From NCBI RefSeq assembly GCF_009763255.1, contig NZ_WSJB01000001.1:1-64000 (forward strand): a stretch of 64,000 nucleotides of DNA. Direction: 5' to 3'. Origin of the DNA: Bordetella sp. 02P26C-1. GTDB taxonomy: Bacteria > Pseudomonadota > Gammaproteobacteria > Burkholderiales > Burkholderiaceae_B. Made by a program: the position numbers and the translations under genes. The notes below the pieces were generated by a model. It was given only the letters and a program-made list of their open reading frames with translations. It was not told the DNA's origin and did not search any database. Positions 45,896-53,339 of this stretch are shown here, piece after piece. How positions within the stretch are numbered: the stretch's first letter is position 1; every line of letters begins with the position of its first letter.

Positions 45896-46983
45896 AAGTC
45901 GTCAAACTGGAAACGCGACCGATAGAGGTCGCTTTGCAAGAGCCCATCATCAGCGCGCTGGGGCCGATCGAGACTTGTGGCGTCGTGGTGGTGAGGCTGC
46001 ACACCAGCGAAGGCGTGATCGGTGAAAACCTTGTGTTCACCTTGAATAACCGGCGCACCGCCGTACTGCATCGGATGGTGGATGAATTGGCTGATCTGGT
46101 GGTCGGACAGGATGCGGGTCATATCGGGGCATTCTGGGCTCGCGCTTGGAAGGATATGAATTTCTTCGGCCAGAAAGGCATCCCGGTCATGGGGATGTCG
46201 GCGATCGATGGCGCATTATGGGACGCCGCGGCAAAAGCGGCGGGTCTGCCCTTGTACCGGATGCTAGGCGGCGCGCAGGATCGGGTGCCGGCCTATCATA
46301 GCGGCGGATTGTGGCTGCATCGCAGCATTGACCAGCTGGCGCGCGATGCGCAAACGATGGTCGAGCAAGGATTCCGCGCCGTAAAAATGCGCTTGGGCTC
46401 TTCCGATCCCATGGTGGATATCCGACGGGTGCGCGCCGTGCGCGAGGCGATCGGTCCCGATGTCAAACTGATGGCCGATGCCAATCAAGGCCTTAACGAG
46501 GCGCAGGCAATCCGACTGGGTCGGATGCTGGAAGAGTATCAGCTCGCCTGGTTCGAGGAGCCCCTGCCCGCGTGGGACCTGGAGGGGGTGGCGCGCGTCG
46601 CCGCTGCCCTGGATACGCCTATTGCCAGTGGTGAAACCGAATACGCGCGTTATGGATTCCGGCGCATGATTGAACTGCGTAGCGCCGATGTTCTGATGCC
46701 TGATCTGCAACGCTCCGGCGGGGTGTCGGAGTTTGTGCGCATCGCCAATATGGCCGCCGCCTACGATATCCCGGTGTCGAGCCATTTGTTTCCGGAACTG
46801 AGCATTCAAGTGCTGGGTGGGCTCTCGAACGCGACGTTTCTGGAGTACATGCCTTGGTTCTCCGATTTGTATCAGGAGCGTCTCGAATTCGAGGATGGCA
46901 TGGCGATCGTGCCGCAGCGTCCCGGGTGGGGATTCACGTTCGATATGGAACGTATCGCGCATCTCGAGGCGCGAAGTCGTTAA
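45892..46983 (+). CDS. Enolase-superfamily (mandelate racemase type) enzyme B
   Basis: A 363-residue paralogue-class enzyme: MKVVKLETRPIEVALQEPII, Lys/Arg in AVKMRLGSSDP, Asp in LMADANQGL, Glu in WFEEPLPAWD, Glu in ASGETEY, and the His motif VSSHLFPELS on the opposite side. That Lys/His pair is the mandelate-racemase arrangement. It is coupled to enzyme A and followed by the Liv-type transporter genes. Acid-sugar dehydratase or racemase are the leading options; substrate unknown. Confidence 0.88.
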   Translation: MKVVKLETRPIEVALQEPIISALGPIETCGVVVVRLHTSEGVIGENLVFTLNNRRTAVLHRMVDELADLVVGQDAGHIGAFWARAWKDMNFFGQKGIPVMGMSAIDGALWDAAAKAAGLPLYRMLGGAQDRVPAYHSGGLWLHRSIDQLARDAQTMVEQGFRAVKMRLGSSDPMVDIRRVRAVREAIGPDVKLMADANQGLNEAQAIRLGRMLEEYQLAWFEEPLPAWDLEGVARVAAALDTPIASGETEYARYGFRRMIELRSADVLMPDLQRSGGVSEFVRIANMAAAYDIPVSSHLFPELSIQVLGGLSNATFLEYMPWFSDLYQERLEFEDGMAIVPQRPGWGFTFDMERIAHLEARSR

Positions 46984-47065
46984 GTCTGGCCGTGGTTAAC
47001 GAACGGGACCGCAGACAGGGGTAACCCGCGCGGCTCCCGATAGACACTTCTTAGGAGACAGGAAG

Positions 47066-48259
47066 ATGACCGTTTCTCGCCGTAACTTTATCGTGGGCGC
47101 CGCAGGCGTATGGGGCGCTTCGGCGCTGGGTTTACCAAAACTGGCATTGGCCGCTAATGAGGACCTCAAGATTGGCTGGCTTGCCGCATTGACCGGGCCG
47201 AGTTCGGCGCCAGGCGTGGGCTTTAACCGAGGGGTGGAACTCGCCGCGCAAACGATTAATGCGGCGGGCGGTGTGAACGGTCGCAAGATTGTGATCGTGA
47301 CGCGCGACACGCAGGGCGATCCCACCAAGGCCGTGAATGCAGCACAGGAGATGATCAACTCTGCCAAAGTGCATGCGATCTGGGGGCCCACCAACTCCGG
47401 TGAATCGCTGGCGGTCACCCCCATCATGGCGCGTGCCAAGATCGCGAACATTCATCCTTGCGTGATCGATAGCCTGGTGAACACCGAGAAATACCCCAAC
47501 GCCTTTCGTATCGCGCCGTCGAACAGCCAGTGGGATGACGCGGTGCGGAACTACTGCCTGAAAGTGCGCAAGTATTCCAAGATCGCCGTCATTGGTGATA
47601 CCACGGGCTATGGAGTGAGCGCCACCAAGGCATGTGTGGCGAATTTTAAGAAGGACGGTGCCCAGGTTGTTTATTCCGCCAATATCGATGCTACGCAAAC
47701 CGATATGTCGCCGGATATGACGCGCGCTCGCGACGCGGGCGCTGAAGTGATTGTGGTCTGGAGCGTATCGACCGGAATGGAGGCGCGGCTGTTCAACACG
47801 CGCGCCCATATGGGTTGGGACGTCGCCTTCGTCGGGCATCCCTCATTGGCATCGGGCGAGTTGCGCACCCTGATCGAGAAGCCAGAGAACTGGGACAAGG
47901 TATATGCCGTGGGTTACCGAAGCGCCAGCTATGACGCGCAAGGCAAACTGCCCGCACACTCGCAAGAGTTTATTGACATGGTCAAGGGCAAGGTTAGCCT
48001 GGAGGACACGCTTTACTGGTGGGTATCGGCCGGGTATGACGCGATTGAGCTGGTGGCCAAGGCGGTGCGCGCCACGGGTTCCTCGAAATCCGAGGACATC
48101 ATCGCCTACTGGAACACGCTGAAGGCGTACCCCGGGTTTTTCGGCACCTACACCTACTCGCCGACGGAGCACAACGGTTATCCCACTGACGAAGTCGTCA
48201 TGTCGGAAGCCAAGTCCGCGCGCGATGGCACTTTTGCGTTGGCGCCGGGTTATATCTAA
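47066..48259 (+). CDS. Liv-type ABC substrate-binding protein with Tat signal
   Basis: A 397-residue periplasmic binding protein of the branched-chain amino-acid/amide family. The N-terminus MTVSRRNFIVGAAGVWGASA has a twin-arginine motif, so it is probably exported folded. Mature features: DLKIGWLAALTGPSSAPGVG, GVELAAQTINAAGGVNGRKI, TRDTQGDPTKAVNAAQEMI. It begins the transporter block LivK-LivH-LivMG-LivF. The ligand should be the substrate of the co-transcribed enolase-superfamily enzymes or lactonase. Confidence 0.92.
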   Translation: MTVSRRNFIVGAAGVWGASALGLPKLALAANEDLKIGWLAALTGPSSAPGVGFNRGVELAAQTINAAGGVNGRKIVIVTRDTQGDPTKAVNAAQEMINSAKVHAIWGPTNSGESLAVTPIMARAKIANIHPCVIDSLVNTEKYPNAFRIAPSNSQWDDAVRNYCLKVRKYSKIAVIGDTTGYGVSATKACVANFKKDGAQVVYSANIDATQTDMSPDMTRARDAGAEVIVVWSVSTGMEARLFNTRAHMGWDVAFVGHPSLASGELRTLIEKPENWDKVYAVGYRSASYDAQGKLPAHSQEFIDMVKGKVSLEDTLYWWVSAGYDAIELVAKAVRATGSSKSEDIIAYWNTLKAYPGFFGTYTYSPTEHNGYPTDEVVMSEAKSARDGTFALAPGYI

Positions 48260-48277
48260 GACCGAGAGGGTGTTGTT

Positions 48278-49135
48278 ATGCTGGCTTCAATTATCAGCTC
48301 CGGCCTGGCGGTCGGAGCGGTGTATGCCCTGATCGGAATTACGTACAACACCATGTACTCAACGTCCCGCGTGATGAGCTTCACGGCGGGGCAGTTGGGT
48401 ATGTTGGGTGGCGTGTTCGGTTCGCTGTTCATGCTGCGCCTCGGGATGCCGGGACCCGTCGCATTCGTCCTCACGCTCGCGCTGTGCGCATTGGTGGGTG
48501 TGATAACCGAGTTTGTCGCGGTGCGTCCGGTGCTCAAGAGTCTCGATCAGCACTTGTACGTGTTGTCGACGCTGGCGTTGGCGCTGATGATCCAACAGGT
48601 GACCGCGATCGAGTGGGGCACCGAGCCGCAGCCGTTTCCGCGTTTACTTGCATGGGGATCGGGACCAATGGATGAACGGTTCTGGTTGCCGGTGGTGGCC
48701 TGTGTGCTTGTCGTATTGGGCCTGGAGTATTTATATCGACGCACCCTCATTGGGCTGGCGTTCCTCGCGGTGGCGGAAGACAACTTCGCGGCGCGCTCCA
48801 TCGGCCTGCCCGAACGCCGGCTGCGTGTCATCAGCTACGCGTTGGCGGGCGTCATCGGCGGTGTCGCTGGGTTCGCGGCGGGGCAGTTGATGCTGGCGTT
48901 TTTTGCCAACGGGCCGCTGTTGAACTTCTATGGCTTTGTGCCTGTGGCGTTAGGCGGGTTGGGAAATAATCGTGGTGCGCTATTGGGCGGACTGGCGCTG
49001 GGCTTATTCCAGCAGACCGCGAACTTTACCGTGGGCGGAATTTTTTCTTCGGTCGCGGTGTTTGTGGTCTTTATCGTGGTCTTGATGGCGGTGCCACAAG
49101 GGATCTTTGGCTCTAGCTCGGCACGGAGGGTCTGA
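48278..49135 (+). CDS. Liv-type ABC permease (LivH family)
   Basis: A 285-residue permease with about eight membrane segments, beginning MLASIISSGLAVGAVYALIG, with the LivH motif (AVAEDNFAARSIGLPERRLR) that docks the ATPases. It is translationally coupled to the following gene (TGATG at 49133-49137). Confidence 0.93.
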   Translation: MLASIISSGLAVGAVYALIGITYNTMYSTSRVMSFTAGQLGMLGGVFGSLFMLRLGMPGPVAFVLTLALCALVGVITEFVAVRPVLKSLDQHLYVLSTLALALMIQQVTAIEWGTEPQPFPRLLAWGSGPMDERFWLPVVACVLVVLGLEYLYRRTLIGLAFLAVAEDNFAARSIGLPERRLRVISYALAGVIGGVAGFAAGQLMLAFFANGPLLNFYGFVPVALGGLGNNRGALLGGLALGLFQQTANFTVGGIFSSVAVFVVFIVVLMAVPQGIFGSSSARRV

Positions 49136-50952
49136 TGAGCGCACACGCTAAAACCTATGACAGTGCCCCGGCGGTCTTGCCGAGCTCGAAGGCGGGCACA
49201 GGGCACAACTTCAAGCGTTTGTTGCCGTTCCTGGTGCTCTTGGCGCTCGCCGTCGCGTTACCCGCGTTGGGTAATACCTACTGGACCGTCATCGCCACAC
49301 GCGCGGCGATTTACTGGGTTCTGGTATCTGGCCTGAATCTGATCGTCGGCTATGCAGGGCAACTCGCAATTGGTTATGTTGCCCTGCTAACCGTGGGCGC
49401 CTATACGGCCAGCGTGTTGGTCAACGGTAATGTGTCCGAACCGTGGGAGCCCTATGCCGCGTTGACGGCCGCGGGTGCTTTGGGTGGTGTGGTCGGATTG
49501 GTGGTGGGACTGCCCGCGCTTCGGTTGCGGACGTTCTATTTCGCCATGACCACGCTGGGGTTCGCGACCATCGTGACGCAGATCGCGTTGGCCTGGGAAT
49601 CCGTGACGGGCGGCGGCATCGGCGTGCCGGGGCCGGCGATGCCGGCACCCTTCGATTCGGACCAAGGGCTGTATTACTTATGCTTAGGTTTTGCGGCGCT
49701 GGCGACATTGTTAACGGCCAACATCGCGCATAGCCGCTTCGGGCGCGGGCTGATCACCATACGGGATGCGGAGGTCGCGGCAGAGGCCTTTGGTATATCA
49801 AAAGCCAAGTTACTGGCGGCGGTATTCGTCTTTGCGGGTGTGCTCGCGGGCATCGCCGGCGGGCTCTTCAGTTCGCTACAGACCTATATCACGCCCGAAG
49901 CTTTCACCTTTGAATTGTCCGTACTGTTCTTTATCTCCATCCTCATTGGAGGGCGCAGTTCGATTTTGGGACCCTTGCTGGGTACCGTGATTTTGACCAT
50001 CCTGCCCGAGGTCGCGGCGCCATTGGCTGCGTGGTCCAACTTCTTGTATGCGTTGTTGCTGCTCGTGATCGTGTTGGCGATACCCGGCGGCATCGCCTCG
50101 ATGTTGGATTTCGAGGGGCGCAGGCCGCTACCCGGGAATCGTCGCATCCAGCCGGACTTGAATGCGGTGCGTGAAATCCTGGCGGAGGTCCCGCGTGATG
50201 GGCAGATTTCATTGGATAACCTGCATCTGTCATTTGGCGGCGTGAAGGCGATCGATGGGCTGAGTATGCGCATCAATGGGGGCGAGGTGCATGGCCTCAT
50301 CGGACCCAACGGTAGTGGCAAGACGACGACACTTAACGTGATTTCGGGCTATTACCAGCCCCAGCAGGGCAGCATCACTGAACATGGCGAGCGGCTGCCG
50401 CTGGGACGCCCGCTGGATCGTGCGGCGCGGGGCTTTGCCCGGACTTATCAAACGCCTCGTATTGTCGGGGATACCTCAGTGCTGAAGAACGTCATGGCCG
50501 GTGGCTATGCCAGCGCCCAGGGCTCCTTCATGGAAGCCTTATTCCGATTGGGGCGCCATCATGCCGACGAGCGCAGGCTGCATGATCTGGCATTCGCGGC
50601 AGTCCGGGCGGTCGGACTGGCGCAAGTGGCGCATGTGCGTGCCGATCGCCTGCAGCACAGCGAGTTGCGCTTTCTCGAACTGGCACGTGCGCTGATGCTG
50701 CAGCCCAAATACCTCCTGTTGGACGAGCCGGCGGCGGGCTTGACGGGCGACGAGATCAAGCGGTTGGGCGAGATCATCAAGGAGATCAGCCGCTGCGGGA
50801 CTGCTGTGCTATTGGTGGAGCACCATGCCGATTTGATTTTTGATATCTGTGACCATGTCACGGTCCTGAACCTTGGGGCGGTGCTGGCCAGCGGAACACC
50901 ACAAGAAATTCGAACGCATAAGGAGGTGGTCAGTGCATACCTCGGCGCATGA
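49135..50952 (+). CDS. Fused Liv-type permease and ATPase (LivM-LivG)
   Basis: A 605-residue fusion. Residues about 20-325 form the LivM permease (IVGYAGQLAIGYVALLTVGA, LTIRDAEVAAEAFGISKAKL-like EAA loop, LPEVAAPLAAWSNFLYALLL). Residues about 360-605 form the LivG ATPase: GLIGPNGSGKTTTLNVISG, Q-loop RTYQTPRIVG, signature-like LQHSELRFLELARALM, Walker B YLLLDEPAAGL. The signature LSGGQ is changed to LQHSE, though the helix after it is intact. Such fusions occur in proteobacterial Liv systems. It works with LivH, LivF and the binding protein. Confidence 0.92.
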   Translation: MSAHAKTYDSAPAVLPSSKAGTGHNFKRLLPFLVLLALAVALPALGNTYWTVIATRAAIYWVLVSGLNLIVGYAGQLAIGYVALLTVGAYTASVLVNGNVSEPWEPYAALTAAGALGGVVGLVVGLPALRLRTFYFAMTTLGFATIVTQIALAWESVTGGGIGVPGPAMPAPFDSDQGLYYLCLGFAALATLLTANIAHSRFGRGLITIRDAEVAAEAFGISKAKLLAAVFVFAGVLAGIAGGLFSSLQTYITPEAFTFELSVLFFISILIGGRSSILGPLLGTVILTILPEVAAPLAAWSNFLYALLLLVIVLAIPGGIASMLDFEGRRPLPGNRRIQPDLNAVREILAEVPRDGQISLDNLHLSFGGVKAIDGLSMRINGGEVHGLIGPNGSGKTTTLNVISGYYQPQQGSITEHGERLPLGRPLDRAARGFARTYQTPRIVGDTSVLKNVMAGGYASAQGSFMEALFRLGRHHADERRLHDLAFAAVRAVGLAQVAHVRADRLQHSELRFLELARALMLQPKYLLLDEPAAGLTGDEIKRLGEIIKEISRCGTAVLLVEHHADLIFDICDHVTVLNLGAVLASGTPQEIRTHKEVVSAYLGA

Positions 50953-51670
50953 TGGTTTGCTGCGGGTGCAGGGCCTGAATGCCGGCTACGGCAAGATTCA
51001 GATCCTGCATGATATTGATATGGTCGTCGGGCCAGGGGAGATTGTCGCGCTGCTGGGACCCAATGGCGCGGGGAAAAGCACCCTGATGCGGGCGTTGTCC
51101 GGCCTGCTGCCCTGGATGTCGGGTGATGTGTGGTTTGACGGGAAAAGCCTCAGGGGCTCGACGCCACGAGATGCGGCGCAGGCCGGGCTGGTACACGTGA
51201 TCGAAGGGCATCATGTTTTCACGCAGCTGTCGGTACATGACAACCTAGCCTTGGCCGGATATGACATTGGCGGGTCCGAGCGCCAGGCGCGTATTCGGGA
51301 TGCGTTGGCATTCTTTCCCGAGATCGCCGCAAAGATCAAAGAACGCGCCGGTGCCTTGAGCGGTGGGCAGCAGCAAATGCTGGTGGTGGCTCAGGGCTTG
51401 GTAAAACGGCCGCGCTTGCTGATTCTGGATGAGCCCTCTGCAGGCTTGTCGCCCGTCCTGGTCGATCGTGTATTCGAAGTGGCGGCGCGTTTGCGAGACA
51501 GCGGCACCTCGGTGTTGTTGGTCGAACAGTTGGTGGAAAAGTCCTTGGCCTTGGCGGATCGGGTATATGCCATGGCGCATGGGGAAATCGTACTGCAGGC
51601 CAATGCTCGGGAAGCGGATCTGCAGACTCGTCTTGAAGAGGCCTATTTTGGCCACCATGTGGCAGCATGA
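50933..51670 (+). CDS. Liv-type ABC ATPase (LivF family)
   Basis: About 245 residues: LLRVQGLNAGYGKIQILHDI, Walker A LLGPNGAGKSTLMRALSG, signature LSGGQQQMLVVAQG, Walker B LLILDEPSAGLSP, switch VLLVEQLVEKSLALAD. The frame opens at 50873, but a perfect AAGGAGG (50920-50926) stands 6 bp before the GTG at 50933, which I take as the start; it overlaps the LivMG end by 20 bp. It ends with a 4-bp overlap with the lactonase gene. Confidence 0.93.
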   Translation: MHTSAHDGLLRVQGLNAGYGKIQILHDIDMVVGPGEIVALLGPNGAGKSTLMRALSGLLPWMSGDVWFDGKSLRGSTPRDAAQAGLVHVIEGHHVFTQLSVHDNLALAGYDIGGSERQARIRDALAFFPEIAAKIKERAGALSGGQQQMLVVAQGLVKRPRLLILDEPSAGLSPVLVDRVFEVAARLRDSGTSVLLVEQLVEKSLALADRVYAMAHGEIVLQANAREADLQTRLEEAYFGHHVAA

Positions 51671-52632
51671 CCGTGCATCTCATTCATCCCTTGTTCGCGC
51701 CTGACCCTTCATGGCAGGTGAGTGGCCGGTATCCGGACCCGCGCATTCAATCCCTGGATGCGCGCTTTGATAAGTACCGTTTGTTTCATGCGGCCGTGGA
51801 AATGTTGGGCGCGGGCACGCGCTGGGCCGAGGGGCCGGTATGGTTTGGCGATGGCCGGTATTTGTTATACAGCGATATTCCGAACAATCGCATCCTGCGC
51901 TATGACGACACATCGGGCCATATATCCGTATTCAGGGAGCCATCGGGCAATGCCAATGGCAATACGCGTGATCGCCAAGGCAGGCTGATCAGTTGTGAAC
52001 ACGAGACGCGCCGCGTCACGCGTACCGAATATGACGGACGCATCACGGTGCTGGCCGACCGGTACGAGGGCAAACGCTTGAATTCACCCAACGATGTGGT
52101 GGTGAAATCGGATGGTTCGATCTGGTTCACCGATCCGCCCTTTGGTCTGAACAGTGATTACGAAGGCAACCGCACGCAATCGGAGTTGCCCGAGCGTGTG
52201 TATCGTATTGATCCTTCTGGAGCCGTCCGTATGGTGGCCGATGATATCGCCGGCCCCAACGGATTGTGTTTCAGCCCGGACGAAAGCCTGTTGTATGTAG
52301 TGGCTTCCCGGGCGGTACCGAATCGCACCATCAGAGTGTATCGAGTGACGGGCGACACCTTATCCGATGGGCATGATCTGATCGACTGCGGCCCTGGTAC
52401 CGCCGACGGCATGCGCTGCGATGTTGACGGCAATCTATGGTGCGGGTGGGGGATGGGAGATGAATCGCTGGATGGCGTACGGGTATTCTCGCCCGACGGG
52501 ACCCCTATCGGCCATATTCACTTGCCCGAGCGCTGTGCGAATTTATGCTTTGGCGGCGCCAAAGGCAATCGGTTGTTCATGGCGGCCGGGAAAGGACTCT
52601 ATAGCTTGTATGTGAATACGCGAGGTTGCTGA
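51667..52632 (+). CDS. SMP-30/gluconolactonase-family lactonase
   Basis: A 321-residue six-bladed beta-propeller of the SMP-30/LRE family, cytoplasmic (no signal peptide). Metal-site residues: Glu in AEGPVWFGDG, Asn in NSPNDVVVKSDG, Asp in TADGMRCDVDGNLWCGW; also FTDPPFGLNSDY, typical of gluconolactonases. It probably opens a sugar lactone to its acid, feeding or following the enolase-superfamily enzymes upstream. It is the last gene of the operon and is convergent with nicR. Confidence 0.9.
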   Translation: MTVHLIHPLFAPDPSWQVSGRYPDPRIQSLDARFDKYRLFHAAVEMLGAGTRWAEGPVWFGDGRYLLYSDIPNNRILRYDDTSGHISVFREPSGNANGNTRDRQGRLISCEHETRRVTRTEYDGRITVLADRYEGKRLNSPNDVVVKSDGSIWFTDPPFGLNSDYEGNRTQSELPERVYRIDPSGAVRMVADDIAGPNGLCFSPDESLLYVVASRAVPNRTIRVYRVTGDTLSDGHDLIDCGPGTADGMRCDVDGNLWCGWGMGDESLDGVRVFSPDGTPIGHIHLPERCANLCFGGAKGNRLFMAAGKGLYSLYVNTRGC

Positions 52633-52682
52633 TCGAGCGTGGTCTTGTCCTGCGGATTGCGCGGCCTGGTGTCGGTGCTGTT

Positions 52683-53234
52683 TCAGCCGTGATGCGTTGT
52701 GGGCGCCACGAGGTCCGCACCGGAGGCGATGGACGCCGGCTGCTTCTCGTTGCCGTCCGCGTCAATCATTTTTCTCAGCAGATACAGCAAAGCCACGCGT
52801 TCGGCCTCGTTCAGCGGGCCGAAGGTTTCTTCAGTGATCGCTTGAGCGAACGGCCGCATTTCGGTGACGAGCTGAACCCCCGCGTCTGTCAAGGTCACCA
52901 TCACCTTGCGCCGGTCGGCGGGATCCGCCTGCAGGCTGATGAGATCCCGGTTCTTGAGTCGGTCCACCACCCCGCGGATGGTGGCCTGATCAATGACGGT
53001 CGATTTAACGAGACTGGCGATCGAGGCTGGACCATCGTCTTGCAGCGCGCACATGACCACGAACTGCGCGACGGTCAACTTGGAGTCTGGGATGAACTGC
53101 TGGAACAGCGCGGTGTGCCGCTGATAAGCCCTGCGCAACAAGTGGCCGACCTGAGAAGAAAACCGATATGACGCCACGTTGCTGTCCGAGCGGCTTGCCG
53201 TAGGTTCATTCGATCGAGGCGGGGTGGTCGGCAT
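52683..53234 (-). CDS. nicR: MarR-family regulator of nicotinate catabolism (NicR/BpsR type)
   Basis: A 183-residue MarR protein with the winged helix at about 55-130 (LTVAQFVVMCALQDDGPASI, TVIDQATIRGVVDRLKNRDL) and wing DPADRRKVMVTLTDAG. Located at the end of the nic cluster, it corresponds to Pseudomonas NicR and Bordetella BpsR, which repress nic genes and respond to 6-hydroxynicotinate. Basis: family plus position; BpsR is also reported to affect Bps exopolysaccharide genes. No clear ribosome site precedes the ATG. The Moco-subunit gene ends 106 bp upstream, so read-through from the nicD operon is possible. Confidence 0.85.
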   Translation of the reverse strand: MPTTPPRSNEPTASRSDSNVASYRFSSQVGHLLRRAYQRHTALFQQFIPDSKLTVAQFVVMCALQDDGPASIASLVKSTVIDQATIRGVVDRLKNRDLISLQADPADRRKVMVTLTDAGVQLVTEMRPFAQAITEETFGPLNEAERVALLYLLRKMIDADGNEKQPASIASGADLVAPTTHHG

Positions 53235-53339
53235 AGGCGCGTGATAAGTCGGATCAGTCAGTGGGTTAGGTTGTTACAGCAACGATCGATATTAAAGCAG
53301 GATTATTCACCGAACGGCGCCGCGTTATGACGACGCAGG

